From Streptomyces sp. TN58 (lineage in GTDB: Bacteria; Actinomycetota; Actinomycetes; Streptomycetales; Streptomycetaceae), in NCBI RefSeq assembly GCF_001941845.1, contig NZ_CP018870.1, forward strand, positions 5,556,001 through 5,620,000: DNA of 64,000 nt, given 5' to 3'. Position numbers and translations under genes: made by a program. The notes under the pieces were generated by a model. That model searched no databases. It was not told the DNA's origin and was given only the letters and a program-made list of their open reading frames with translations. Shown here piece by piece: positions 16,235-25,390 of this stretch (position 1 is the stretch's first letter; each line of letters opens with the position of its first letter).

Positions 16235-17632
16235 GTGCTCATCTCACGACGGTTGCCGGAGCGCCCGTTGGCCGGAGTCCGGCCCTTCGCGCTCCCCGCA
16301 CTTCGACATCCCACGGTCTCCGCGCTGCTGGCGGATCACCGTGTCCTGCTGGCCGACCTTCTCGACGGCCTGGGGTCACCTCTGCATGTCGCGCTCCCCG
16401 AGATCTTCGAGGAGAACGTCGTCAGACTCCGCCGGGCGTTCGCCGACGCGGGCGCCGACGTCGACATCCTCTTCGCCAAGAAGGCGAACAAGGCTGACTG
16501 CTACGCCAGTTCTGCCGCCACCCTGGGTGTGGGAGTCGATGTCGCCAGTACCCCCGAACTGGTCAAGGCGTTGGCCGGTGGCGTGCCCGGACACCGGATC
16601 GGAGTATCCGGACCGGAGAAGGACGACACGCTGCACGCCATCGCCGTTCAGCACGGCTGCCTGGTCGCCGTCGACTCGATCAGCGAGCTCCGCCGACTCG
16701 CCGCGACCGCCCGGCTCGCGCGGCGACAGGCCACCGTGCTGCTGCGGTCCCGGACCGTCGGCCAACCAGGAAGCCGCTTCGGGATGTCCGCCGCCGAGCG
16801 TGGGACCGCCGTCGGTCTGTGCGCGGAACTCGCGGACCACATAGGCCTTCGAGGCTTCTCGTTCCACCTCAACGGCTACTCCGGCGCGGAACGCGCGAGG
16901 GCCGCGAACGAGATGATCGAGCACTGCCTCGACGCCCGGCGGTACGGCCTGATGACTGCCGAACTGGTCGACATCGGCGGTGGCTTGCCGGTTCGCTATG
17001 TCGAGCCGCGGATCTGGAACGAGTTCCTCGCGCAGAACGATCCGACCCACTACCACGCGGCCAAGGACTTCGAGGACTTCTACCCGTACGGCGGCCAGGC
17101 CGCCGATCAGACGGCCCACGCGATCATGAGGCACCCGGTCGACGGTGGCGAGAGCCTGGCCGCGAAGGCGAGGCGTCACGGCATCCGGTTCGTCGTGGAG
17201 CCCGGCCGGGCGTTGCTGGACCAGGCCGGCTTCACCCTGTTCCGCGTACAACAGGTCGACGACCGGCGGAAGTCCGACGGGTACGCGATCGTCACCGTCG
17301 CCGGCAGCAGCTTCAGCCTCTCCGAGCAGTGGTTCAACAGTGACTACCTCCCCGACCCGCTGCTGATGTCCGTCCAGCCGACCGCCGACGAGCTGTTCCC
17401 GGCGTGTGTCGCGGGTTCGACCTGCCTGGAGAGCGACATGTTGACCTGGCGGAAGATCGGCTTCCCGCAGCCCGTGCGGCGCGGTGACCACCTGGTCTAC
17501 CTCAACACCGCCGGCTACCAGATGGACTCCAACGAGTCGCCGTTCCACGACGCCCCGCTGCCGTCGAAGGTCGTCGTACGGCTGGGTGACGGCGAGACCG
17601 CGCCGCGCTGGCGACTGGACGGCATCCGATGA
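16235..17632 (+). CDS. Y4yA-family PLP-dependent (group IV) decarboxylase of a metallophore operon
   Basis: 465 aa. An alanine-racemase/ornithine-DAP-decarboxylase fold: the PLP-binding lysine is in ILFAKKANK (Lys83), the glycine-rich phosphate loop in DIGGGLPVRY, the second-domain anchor in EPGRALLDQAGF, and a catalytic cysteine candidate in AGSTCLESDML. It is first in an operon with SbnA- and SbnB-like enzymes, so I infer that it decarboxylates an amino acid adduct to give an ethylenediamine-type bridge. The GTG start is set by the promoter position (leaderless); homology becomes clear only from about residue 30, so a later start is possible. Confidence 0.85.
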   Translation: MLISRRLPERPLAGVRPFALPALRHPTVSALLADHRVLLADLLDGLGSPLHVALPEIFEENVVRLRRAFADAGADVDILFAKKANKADCYASSAATLGVGVDVASTPELVKALAGGVPGHRIGVSGPEKDDTLHAIAVQHGCLVAVDSISELRRLAATARLARRQATVLLRSRTVGQPGSRFGMSAAERGTAVGLCAELADHIGLRGFSFHLNGYSGAERARAANEMIEHCLDARRYGLMTAELVDIGGGLPVRYVEPRIWNEFLAQNDPTHYHAAKDFEDFYPYGGQAADQTAHAIMRHPVDGGESLAAKARRHGIRFVVEPGRALLDQAGFTLFRVQQVDDRRKSDGYAIVTVAGSSFSLSEQWFNSDYLPDPLLMSVQPTADELFPACVAGSTCLESDMLTWRKIGFPQPVRRGDHLVYLNTAGYQMDSNESPFHDAPLPSKVVVRLGDGETAPRWRLDGIR

Positions 17633-17678
17633 GACCTCGCACCGATCCCATCAGACCCCCACGAAGGAGAAGACCGGC

Positions 17679-18659
17679 ATGTCTCTGAGCTATGCCCCGC
17701 CCGGGCAGTTGTGGCTGTTGCCGCAAGCGCAGCAGGAAGGGCTGCACCTCGACCACCGGCAGGTGATCGCGGTCGTCGAGCAGGCCTACCGCGCGCTGCG
17801 CGAAGGCGGCTCGAACAACCCGGTCAAGACGATCATCGACGATCCCGACCACCGGTCGCTCAGCTATTCGATGGTGGCGAGGGACGCCGGCAGCGGCACC
17901 GTCTGCTTCAAGGGCGTCTACGAGTTCGACCCGAGGCGGACGAGAGACAGTTACCGGTTCCACTCGTTCGTCTTCCTCGTCGACGACACCACGGGGGCGC
18001 CGATCGCGCTGATGGACGTGGTGAAGCTCGGCCCCCTGCGGTCCTCGGCCACCACCGCCCTGTTCGCCCGTGCCGCGTGCCCCGACGCGCGGACCGCGCT
18101 CGTCATCGGCACCGGGGTCCAGGGGCAGGCAGCCCTGCCGATGCTCGTCGCGGCGATGCCCGAGCTGGAGCGCCTGCAGGTGTTCGGCACGTACCCCGAG
18201 GGGCTCCGCGCCGTCCAGGACAGCGTCGACGGCCGCGAGGTCGAGATCGTCAAGGACCTGAGGGGGGCCGCCGGCGAGGCGGACATCGTGGTCGGCGCCG
18301 CCGGCCTGTCCGTCACGGAGGAGGTCCGGCGCGACTGGATGAAGCCGGGCTCGGTCGCCGTACTCCTCGGGTACGGCGTGCACGCCGACGTGTGCCACGG
18401 TGCGGACTACCGGATCGCCACGGACACCGCCCAGATGCACGCCACCTGTGAAGACCTGCGGGGCGCGGACGGCAGCCTGCCGCAGGTCGACGCCCAGCTC
18501 CCCGACATCCTGCTCGGCACGGCACCCGCCCGACGCCGTCCGGACGACGTGGTCTTCGCCTACAACAGCGGCATGGCGGTCACCGACGCCGCGCTCGGCC
18601 GGTACATATCCGACCTCGCGCTCGCGGCCGGGCGAGGGGACAAGGTCAACTTCTGGTGA
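17679..18659 (+). CDS. SbnB-like ornithine-cyclodeaminase-family dehydrogenase
   Basis: 326 aa. Ornithine cyclodeaminase/mu-crystallin family: dimerisation strands in the N-terminal third, then an NAD(P) Rossmann fold opening ALVIGTGVQGQAALPML. S. aureus SbnB oxidatively cleaves an N-linked Glu-diaminopropionate adduct to L-2,3-diaminopropionate and 2-oxoglutarate. Here the enzyme could run in either sense, including reductive coupling of an amine to an oxo-acid. GAAGGAG lies eight bases before the ATG. The MATE gene start overlaps its stop codon (GTGA). Confidence 0.85.
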   Translation: MSLSYAPPGQLWLLPQAQQEGLHLDHRQVIAVVEQAYRALREGGSNNPVKTIIDDPDHRSLSYSMVARDAGSGTVCFKGVYEFDPRRTRDSYRFHSFVFLVDDTTGAPIALMDVVKLGPLRSSATTALFARAACPDARTALVIGTGVQGQAALPMLVAAMPELERLQVFGTYPEGLRAVQDSVDGREVEIVKDLRGAAGEADIVVGAAGLSVTEEVRRDWMKPGSVAVLLGYGVHADVCHGADYRIATDTAQMHATCEDLRGADGSLPQVDAQLPDILLGTAPARRRPDDVVFAYNSGMAVTDAALGRYISDLALAAGRGDKVNFW

Positions 18660-20098
18660 GCACCGAAACGACCGACACGACACCTACGAGCGGCGCTCAG
18701 ACGACCGGCGCCGCCTGGTGGGTCAGGAACTCATCAGCGCTGCTCAAGCTCGCGTTCCCGCTGATCCTCACCAACTTCGCCTATGTCGCACTGACCACGG
18801 TCGACATCGTCATGCTGGGCAGGCTCGGAGCGGTCGAGATCGCCGCCGCCGGTCTGGCCATCGCGCTGTTCAACCAGTTGCGCACCACCGGTACGGGCCT
18901 GGTGACCGGAGTCAGCAACCTGGTGGCCGAGGCGCGCGTGCGGGACGACAGAAAACGCGTCGGTGCACTGCTCTTCGCGGGTTTCTTCTGGGCGACCGTC
19001 TGCGGTGTGGTCTTCTGCGTGGCGCTGATGCTCATCGGGCCGCTGCTCGTCCTGCTGGGCCAGGACCCGACCGTGGTCGACAAGGCGGGTGAGTTCCTGA
19101 TGGTCCTGGCACCGGGCATGCTGCCCTGCCTGTGGTTCCAGAACCTGCGGCACTTCACCACCGGCCTCAAGCGGCCCGGCCCGCTGCTGGCCATCACGCT
19201 GGCCTCGGTCGGCGTGACCATCGCCCTGAACTACGTTCTGGTCTACGGCAAGTTCGGCCTGCCCGCCTTCGGTTTCGTCGGCGTCGCGATCGCCACCGTC
19301 ACCGTGTTCCTGTTGTCCTTCCTGGCGTTCGTCGCGGTGATCCTGCGTGACCGTACCCTCCGCCCGTACCTCACCTCGCCCCACGCGCGGCGCTGGAACG
19401 GGGAAGCGGTCCGGTCGGTATGGCGCCTCGGCCTGCCGATCTCCGGCACCTACGCCTCGGAGGCCGGGTTCTTCAGCGTGCTCACCCTGGTCATCGGCTC
19501 CCTCGGCGTCGAGGCGCTGGCCGCCCAGACGGTGCTCAACCAGATCGTCTACATCGTCTTCATGGTCTCCGCCGGCCTCTCCCACGCGGCGTCGATCCTC
19601 ATCAGCGAGGCCGACGGCCGCGACGACTACCGGGAGGCCCGCAGGACGGGGCTGCTCGGCATCGCCTGGGGCACGATCGCGACACTGCTGGTCGCCGTCG
19701 TGTACGTGCTGGCGCCGGACGCGGTCGTGTCCCTGTTCCTCTCGGCCGAGCACGCCGGCGACACGGACATCATCGCGCTGACCGCGACCGGACTGCTGAT
19801 CGCCGCCCTCATGCAGGTCTTCGACGCCACCCAGAACATCGGCAACGGCATCCTGCGAGGCATCGGCGACACCGCCGGACCCTTCCGCATCTCCCTCGTC
19901 GGGTACTGGTTGATCGGCCTTCCCGCGGGCTACCTGCTCGGGATCACGGCCGGCTGGGGCGTCGAGGGCGTCTGGACCGGCCAGACCATTGGCCTCGCCG
20001 CCACCGCCGCCCTCCTGCTGGCCGCCTTCCTGCGCCGCGTCGACCGGCTGCACCGCGAGACGTCCGGCGCACCCGTCCCGGAACCGGAGCCGTCATGA
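18656..20098 (+). CDS. MATE-family efflux transporter, probable metallophore exporter
   Basis: 480 aa. Twelve membrane helices in two MATE (MatE) repeats; landmark TTVDIVMLGRLGAVEIAAAG in helix 2. It lies inside the biosynthetic operon and overlaps both neighbours (GTGA with the SbnB-like gene, ATGA with the aminotransferase). The simplest reading is that it exports the finished metallophore by Na+ or H+ antiport. Export of an unrelated drug is less likely, given the coupling. Confidence 0.86.
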   Translation: MSTETTDTTPTSGAQTTGAAWWVRNSSALLKLAFPLILTNFAYVALTTVDIVMLGRLGAVEIAAAGLAIALFNQLRTTGTGLVTGVSNLVAEARVRDDRKRVGALLFAGFFWATVCGVVFCVALMLIGPLLVLLGQDPTVVDKAGEFLMVLAPGMLPCLWFQNLRHFTTGLKRPGPLLAITLASVGVTIALNYVLVYGKFGLPAFGFVGVAIATVTVFLLSFLAFVAVILRDRTLRPYLTSPHARRWNGEAVRSVWRLGLPISGTYASEAGFFSVLTLVIGSLGVEALAAQTVLNQIVYIVFMVSAGLSHAASILISEADGRDDYREARRTGLLGIAWGTIATLLVAVVYVLAPDAVVSLFLSAEHAGDTDIIALTATGLLIAALMQVFDATQNIGNGILRGIGDTAGPFRISLVGYWLIGLPAGYLLGITAGWGVEGVWTGQTIGLAATAALLLAAFLRRVDRLHRETSGAPVPEPEPS

Positions 20099-21237
20099 AC
20101 CCCGTCCTCTCGCACACCCCGTCCACCTCTTTGATCCGCAGGGAGGTGGCGGGACTGCCCCGCTACGATCCCGGCGCCGACCCGGACGAGGTGGCCGCCC
20201 TCAGCGGCTCCGGCCGTGTCATCAAACTCTCCAACAACGAGAACCCGTTCGGCGTCTCCCCGGCGGTGAGCGAAGCCGTACGCAAGGCCCTTGCCGACGG
20301 CGTGTCCCGCTACCCCGACCCCGCAGGACGACGACTGGCGGAGGCCATCGGGAGGAGCCTGGACGTGCCGGCCGACCGTGTCGTGCTCGGAAACGGCTCG
20401 GAGAACATCCTGGAGCTGCTGTGCCGGGCCGTCCTCGACCTCGGTGACCTGGTGGTGACCCAGGCGCCCGGCTTCAGCCTGCACGAGACCTTCCCTCGCA
20501 TCATGGGCGCCCGGGTCCACAAGGTCCCGGCCACCGCCGAGTTCGGGTTCGACGCGGACGCCTGGCGCGACGCGCTGGCGGCAAGTCCGAAGCTCGTCTT
20601 CCTCGCCAACCCGTGCAACCCCACGGGCGCGATGCTCGACGCCGACGAACTGGAGCAGGTCGTGGCCGCCCTCCCGGAGTCGGCCCTGCTGGTGCTCGAC
20701 GAGGCGTACGGCGAGTTCGCCCGGTCCCGTCCCGGCTACCCCGACGGCCTTGAAGCCCTGCGCGGACTCGACCGCCCGTGGATCGTGCTGCGCACCTTCT
20801 CCAAGGCCTACGGTCTGGCGGGAGTTCGCGTCGGATACGGCATCGCCTCCGACGAGACGCTGATCCAGGCCCTGGACCGAGTCCGCACCCCGTACAACGT
20901 GAACCACCCGGCCCAGGAGGCCGCGATCGCCGCGCTGGGCGACCACGCACACCTGGCGGACACCGTCCGCCGCACCGCCCTGGAGATCGCCCGGGTCACC
21001 GACCGGTTGAGCGAAGCGGGACTGAGCGTCGTCCCGTCCTCGACCAACTTCCTCTTCATCGACACCGGCCACCCCGCCGACCATGTCGCCCGGGAACTGC
21101 ACCGCGCCGGGGTCATCGTCAAGGCGTGGCGCGAGCCGGGTTACGAGACATACATCCGAGCCTCGCTGTCGACCCCCGGGGACAACGACGTCTTCGTCCG
21201 GTGTCTGACCGAGATCTGCGCGAAGGACAAGCCGTGA
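20095..21237 (+). CDS. HisC-like class I/II PLP aminotransferase
   Basis: 380 aa. Fold-type I aminotransferase of the histidinol-phosphate type: substrate strip KLSNNENPFGVS, PLP-site motif NPCNPTGAM, aspartate in LVLDEAYGEF, Schiff-base lysine in FSKAYGLAGVRVGYG (Lys237) and arginine near the end. It is probably a biosynthetic paralogue, not the housekeeping HisC, because no other his gene is near and it is coupled to metallophore genes on both sides (ATGA and GTGA overlaps). It may supply or recycle the amine or oxo-acid precursor. Confidence 0.83.
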   Translation: MNPVLSHTPSTSLIRREVAGLPRYDPGADPDEVAALSGSGRVIKLSNNENPFGVSPAVSEAVRKALADGVSRYPDPAGRRLAEAIGRSLDVPADRVVLGNGSENILELLCRAVLDLGDLVVTQAPGFSLHETFPRIMGARVHKVPATAEFGFDADAWRDALAASPKLVFLANPCNPTGAMLDADELEQVVAALPESALLVLDEAYGEFARSRPGYPDGLEALRGLDRPWIVLRTFSKAYGLAGVRVGYGIASDETLIQALDRVRTPYNVNHPAQEAAIAALGDHAHLADTVRRTALEIARVTDRLSEAGLSVVPSSTNFLFIDTGHPADHVARELHRAGVIVKAWREPGYETYIRASLSTPGDNDVFVRCLTEICAKDKP

Positions 21238-22217
21238 TCACGAGCAGGATCTCCGACCTGATAGGGCGGACGCCGCTGCTGAAGTTGCCCGTCGCGGAAG
21301 GCGGGGCCACCGTCCTGCTGAAGCTGGAGCAGTTCAACCCCACCGGGACGGCCAAGATCCGGATGGCCAGGAACATGATCGACGAGGCGGAGGAGGCCGG
21401 GCTCCTGGCCCCCGGCGGGTGGCTGGTCGAGTCCACCTCCGGCAACACCGGTCTCGGCCTGGCGCTCGTCGCCGCCGAACGGGGCTACAAGTTCACCGCC
21501 GTGGTCGACAACCACTCCAGCCCGGACAAGCTACGGGGCATGGTGGCCTACGGCGCCGACATCCTCAATGTCGCCGGGGACGAGGAAGGACTCGCCACCG
21601 CCGAACGCGACACCACAGCAGAGCGACTCGCCGCCGAACACGGCGCGTACTGGACCGCCCAGCACCGCAACGTGGGCAACCCCAACGGCTACCGGCCGCT
21701 CGCCCGTGAACTCCACGCCGACCTGGGCGACGACATCGACTACCTGTACGGGGCCGTCGGCACCGGCGGTTCGCTCTGCGGCACCGGCCGCTTCCTCCGC
21801 GAGCGCATCCCGGAACTGAAGATCATCGGTGTCGAGCCGGTGGGCTCCGTCGTCTTCGGCGGTCAGGGGGCGCCCTACCACCAGTCCGGGACGGGTACGC
21901 CGGCGGGGTCGGAGATCGGCTGTGTCGTCGACTACGAGGTCTTCGACGAGGGGATCAAGGTCAGCGACGCGGAAGCCTTCGAGACCTGCCGCTATCTGGC
22001 AAGGAACTTCGGTGTCCTGATCGGCGGCTCGGCGGGCGGCGTGGTGTACAAGGCCCTGGAGCGGGCGCAGTCCGCGCCCCCCGGCACCACCATCGTCGTG
22101 CTGGTCTGCGACGGCGGCGACAAGTACCTGGACACCGTCTTCAACGACGACTGGATGGCGGCCAACAAACTGTTCGACGAGCGGGCCGTCCGTCGCCTTG
22201 CCGCGATGCTGCGGTAA
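21234..22217 (+). CDS. SbnA-like cysteine-synthase-family enzyme
   Basis: 327 aa. Fold-type II PLP enzyme of the CysK/SbnA group. The PLP-lysine site is altered from the usual KxEN/S pattern to NPTGTAKIRMA, where the SbnA-type lysine is kept; STSGNTGLGLAL is the substrate loop and GTGGSLCGTGRF the phosphate-binding loop. SbnA joins O-phospho-L-serine with the amino group of glutamate by beta-replacement. Here the partner amino acid is unknown; aspartate would give an EDDS-type product. Last gene of the operon; a hairpin follows at 22229. Confidence 0.86.
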   Translation: MITSRISDLIGRTPLLKLPVAEGGATVLLKLEQFNPTGTAKIRMARNMIDEAEEAGLLAPGGWLVESTSGNTGLGLALVAAERGYKFTAVVDNHSSPDKLRGMVAYGADILNVAGDEEGLATAERDTTAERLAAEHGAYWTAQHRNVGNPNGYRPLARELHADLGDDIDYLYGAVGTGGSLCGTGRFLRERIPELKIIGVEPVGSVVFGGQGAPYHQSGTGTPAGSEIGCVVDYEVFDEGIKVSDAEAFETCRYLARNFGVLIGGSAGGVVYKALERAQSAPPGTTIVVLVCDGGDKYLDTVFNDDWMAANKLFDERAVRRLAAMLR

Positions 22218-22228
22218 CGCCCCACCCC

Positions 22229-22263
22229 GACCGGACGACCGGAACTGCTCGGCGCGTCCGGTC
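22229..22263 (+). terminator. hairpin after the metallophore biosynthesis operon
   Basis: GACCGGACG (22229-22237) and CGTCCGGTC (22255-22263) form a perfect 9-bp stem with a 17-base loop and no T-run. It may separate the biosynthesis genes from the transporter genes, which have their own promoter signal. Confidence 0.5.
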
Positions 22264-22384
22264 CATTCCGCCGATGGGCGGTACGCGGCGCCGTGCGACC
22301 ACCGGCGCGAAGCGCCCCTGCGAAGAGTCCGTCAGGCGGTCCGCATGGGCTGCCAGGACCATCCTGCCCCTGCCTGAGAACTGG

Positions 22385-22418
22385 TACCTTCCTGCCAATG
22401 AAAACGAAAACGATAACC
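22385..22418 (+). promoter_or_regulatory. probable leaderless promoter and operator-like start of the importer operon
   Basis: TACCTT (22385-22390) would place the transcription start at or next to the ATG at 22398; no ribosome site precedes that ATG. The first codons (ATGAAAACGAAAACGATAACC) are A-rich and carry the TGAAAA half of a Zur box, about 10 of 15 matches overall, so a weak Zur site overlapping the start codon is possible but unproven. I see no good -35 box. Confidence 0.38.
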
Positions 22419-23426
22419 ACAACGGTTACGGCTCTGCTGGCCCTCGCACTCGCGGGATGCACCGCGCAGCCGGCGTCCGATGACGGCAAGCCCGCCACGG
22501 CGACGCAGACGGGCGCGACGACGACCTACCCGTTCACCCTCAAGAACTGCGGCACCGACGTGACGGTCAAGGCCGCACCGAAGAAGGTCGTCACCCTCAA
22601 CCAGACCGCCGCCGAGATCCTCATCCACCTCGGGGTGGGCGACCGGATCGCGGGCACGGGCTACGAGATCGAGAAGACGCCGCCCGCGATCGCCGCGCAG
22701 TACAACAAGATCCCGGTCCTGTCCGCGCCCGGGGCGGAGATCAAGCACGAGAAGCTGCTCGCAGCTCAGCCGGACTTCGTCTACGGATCCTTCGCGAGCA
22801 TGTTCACCAAGGAACAGTCCGGCGAGCGCAAGCAGCTCCACGACCTGGGCGTTCCCACCTACCTGACCGAGTTCGACTGCACGTACCACGAGAGCGTGGC
22901 CGACGCGGACTTCACCATGCTGTTCGAGGAGTACCGCCGACTCGGCAAGATCATGGGGGTGCCCGAGGCCGGCGAGAAGCTGGCGACCGAGCAGAAGGCC
23001 GTGGTCGACAAGGCGGTGGGCGCCGTCCAGAAGCGGGAAAAGCCGCTGAAGGTGATGTGGTTCTACTCCACCTACGAGGGCACCCCGTGGGCCGCCGGGC
23101 CCGGTGGTCTGCCCCAGCACCTCTCCGGGCTCGTCGGGGTCGAGAACATCTTCTCCGACGCCAAGACCAAGTGGGCGGAGGTGAGCTGGGACGAGGTCGC
23201 AGCCCGGAACCCCGACGTCATCATCCTGGCCGACCTGACCCGGGGCGAACCGAACGACACCGCCAAGGAGAAGATCGAGCTCCTCAAGAAAGACCCCCTC
23301 ACCAGCAAGCTCGCCGCCGTGAAGGGCGACCGGTTCATCACCATCCCCGGCAGCCACATGGACCCCGGCTACGGCAGCGCGTCCGCGGTTCCCGCGCTGG
23401 TCGACGGCCTGAACAAGCTCGGGTGA
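22398..23426 (+). CDS. metallophore-binding lipoprotein of ABC importer
   Basis: 342 aa. Lipobox LAGC near residue 21, then a helical-backbone binding protein of the BtuF/FhuD class with KKVVTLNQTAAEILIHLGVG at the start of the fold and a histidine-containing stretch late in the chain (ITIPGSHMDPG). It lies directly behind the biosynthetic operon, so it probably recovers the metal-loaded product. The start codon is set by the lipobox distance and the leaderless promoter. The use of AAA and ATA codons in the first seven positions is at odds with the rest of the gene. Confidence 0.85.
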   Translation: MKTKTITTTVTALLALALAGCTAQPASDDGKPATATQTGATTTYPFTLKNCGTDVTVKAAPKKVVTLNQTAAEILIHLGVGDRIAGTGYEIEKTPPAIAAQYNKIPVLSAPGAEIKHEKLLAAQPDFVYGSFASMFTKEQSGERKQLHDLGVPTYLTEFDCTYHESVADADFTMLFEEYRRLGKIMGVPEAGEKLATEQKAVVDKAVGAVQKREKPLKVMWFYSTYEGTPWAAGPGGLPQHLSGLVGVENIFSDAKTKWAEVSWDEVAARNPDVIILADLTRGEPNDTAKEKIELLKKDPLTSKLAAVKGDRFITIPGSHMDPGYGSASAVPALVDGLNKLG

Positions 23427-23439
23427 CCCCTCTACCATC

Positions 23440-24537
23440 ATGACGACGAGTTCACACGAGACCGCCGCGCGCACCGAAGCCCCGACCTCCCGCCGCGAAG
23501 GGGCTCCGGTGCGCCGGCGGCGCGCCCCGACGGTGGCGCTTCTGTTCCTGGCCGTGACCGCACTGCTGGTGTCGGTCGTCGCCGCATCGCTGTTCGGGAG
23601 CGCGGACATCCGCCCCCTGGATGTCGTCTCCACGATCCTCCGGCACATCGGCCTGGGCGGCATCGCCCCCACCGAGCCCCTGCCGGGGCTCCTCGACGCC
23701 CTGATCTGGGAGTCCCGCTTCCCGAGAGTCCTGCTCGCCGCCGCCGTCGGCATGGCCCTGGCGGTCTCCGGCGCGGTCCTGCAAGCCGTCACCCGGAACC
23801 CGCTGGCCGATCCCTACCTGCTGGGGGTCTCCTCCGGCGCCTCGACCGGAGCGGTCGCCGTGCTCCTGCTGGGCATCGGCGGCAGTGTCTCCCTCTCCAC
23901 CGGAGCGTTCGCCGGCGGCCTGGTCTCCTTCGGCCTGCTGTTGCTCCTGCTCGGCGGAGGGCGTGTGTCCAGCCCCTCCCGGGTGGTGCTGACCGGCGTG
24001 CTGGTGTCTCAGTTCTTCGCTGCGGTCACATCGGTCATCCTCATGGTCAGCGGCGACGCGAACTCCACCCGCGGCTTCACCTACTGGCTGCTCGGCACCC
24101 TCGGCGGCGCCCGATGGGAGGGGGTGACCGTCACCGTCGTCATCATCCTGATCGGGGTGGCCGCCGTGCAGTTCTTCGCGCCCGCCCTCGACGCCTTCAC
24201 CTTCGGGTGGGACTCCGCGGCCGCCCTGGGGATCAACGTCACCGCGGCCCGCGTCTGGCTCATGGTGCTGACCTCCGTCATCACGGCGGCTGCCGTGGCC
24301 GCCTCCGGCGCGATCGGCTTCATCGGCCTGCTCGTCCCGCACGCCGTGCGGGCCCTGGCCGGCCCGACGCACCGCTCCCTCCTGCCCCTGTCCGCCATCG
24401 CCGGCGCCGTCTTCCTCATCTGGGTGGACGTGTTCGCACGCACGGCCTTCTCCCCCCACGAACTGCCCGCCGGCGTCATCACCGCCCTCCTCGGCGCGCC
24501 CGCCTTCGCGCTGGTCCTGAAGCGTCTGGAGGCCTGA
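23440..24537 (+). CDS. FecCD-family ABC permease, metallophore import
   Basis: 365 aa. A charged N-terminal tail with the Arg-rich patch RREGAPVRRRRAP, then about ten helices with family landmarks FPRVLLAAAVGMALAVSGAV, NPLADPYLLGVSSGASTGA and the coupling region ALGINVTAARVW. It follows the binding protein by 13 bases and overlaps the ATPase start by one base, so the three form one transport unit. No strong ribosome site is seen, which suggests translational coupling. Confidence 0.9.
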   Translation: MTTSSHETAARTEAPTSRREGAPVRRRRAPTVALLFLAVTALLVSVVAASLFGSADIRPLDVVSTILRHIGLGGIAPTEPLPGLLDALIWESRFPRVLLAAAVGMALAVSGAVLQAVTRNPLADPYLLGVSSGASTGAVAVLLLGIGGSVSLSTGAFAGGLVSFGLLLLLLGGGRVSSPSRVVLTGVLVSQFFAAVTSVILMVSGDANSTRGFTYWLLGTLGGARWEGVTVTVVIILIGVAAVQFFAPALDAFTFGWDSAAALGINVTAARVWLMVLTSVITAAAVAASGAIGFIGLLVPHAVRALAGPTHRSLLPLSAIAGAVFLIWVDVFARTAFSPHELPAGVITALLGAPAFALVLKRLEA

Positions 24538-25349
24538 TGGGCCGCATCACCACCACCCACCTCTCCTGGTCGGTCAAGGGCCAACGGCTCCTCGACGGAA
24601 TAGACATGGAGGCCTACGACGGAAAGGTCACCGGCCTCCTCGGCCCCAACGGCTCCGGCAAGTCGACCCTCCTGCGCCTGCTCGCCGGACTGCGCCGCCC
24701 CGACACCGGAGGCGTCCACTACGACGACACCAGCCTTCAGGCCCTCGGCCGCCGGGTTCTGGCGCGACGGCTCGCCGTCGTCGAACAGGACGTCACCGCG
24801 CACCACCACGTCACCGTCCGCCAGGTGGTCGAACTCGGCCGCACGCCCTTCCGCGGCCGCTTCGACGCCCTCACCGAGCACGACCGGCGGACCGTCGACG
24901 CCGCGCTGGAGCGGACCGACCTCACCGACCGGCAGGGCCGGAGCTGGCACACCCTCTCGGGAGGCGAGAAGCAGCGCGCCCAACTCGCCCGCGCCCTCGC
25001 ACAGGAACCCCGCGAAATCCTGCTCGACGAGCCCACCAACCACCTGGACATCCGTCACCAGCTCGAACTGCTCGACCTGCTCACCTCGCTCGACGTGACC
25101 TGCGTCGTCGCCCTGCACGATCTGAACCTCGCCGCGCGGTACTGCGACCATCTCGTCCTCCTCCAGCGCGGACAGGTGGTCGCCGCCGGGGCCCCGGACA
25201 GCGTGCTGACTCCGGACCTGATCAAGTCCGTCTACGGTGTCGAGGTCCTCGTCGACCGCGAACCCGCCACGGGGACCCTCCGCATCACCTACCTCGGCAC
25301 CGCTACGCGAACGACTTCCGTGCAGGCGATGCAGCTCGACCCCGGATAG
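24537..25349 (+). CDS. ABC importer ATPase, metallophore uptake
   Basis: 270 aa. Walker A GPNGSGKST (36-44), signature LSGGEKQRAQLA, Walker B ILLDEPTNHLD and switch histidine in ALHDLNLAARYCD are complete. The ATG overlaps the permease stop. It completes the importer; the operon ends at a strong bidirectional hairpin at 25391. Confidence 0.92.
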   Translation: MGRITTTHLSWSVKGQRLLDGIDMEAYDGKVTGLLGPNGSGKSTLLRLLAGLRRPDTGGVHYDDTSLQALGRRVLARRLAVVEQDVTAHHHVTVRQVVELGRTPFRGRFDALTEHDRRTVDAALERTDLTDRQGRSWHTLSGGEKQRAQLARALAQEPREILLDEPTNHLDIRHQLELLDLLTSLDVTCVVALHDLNLAARYCDHLVLLQRGQVVAAGAPDSVLTPDLIKSVYGVEVLVDREPATGTLRITYLGTATRTTSVQAMQLDPG

Positions 25350-25390
25350 GGCGCGACGGCTGTCGGCCCGACGCCCGCCCTCTGCTGACG

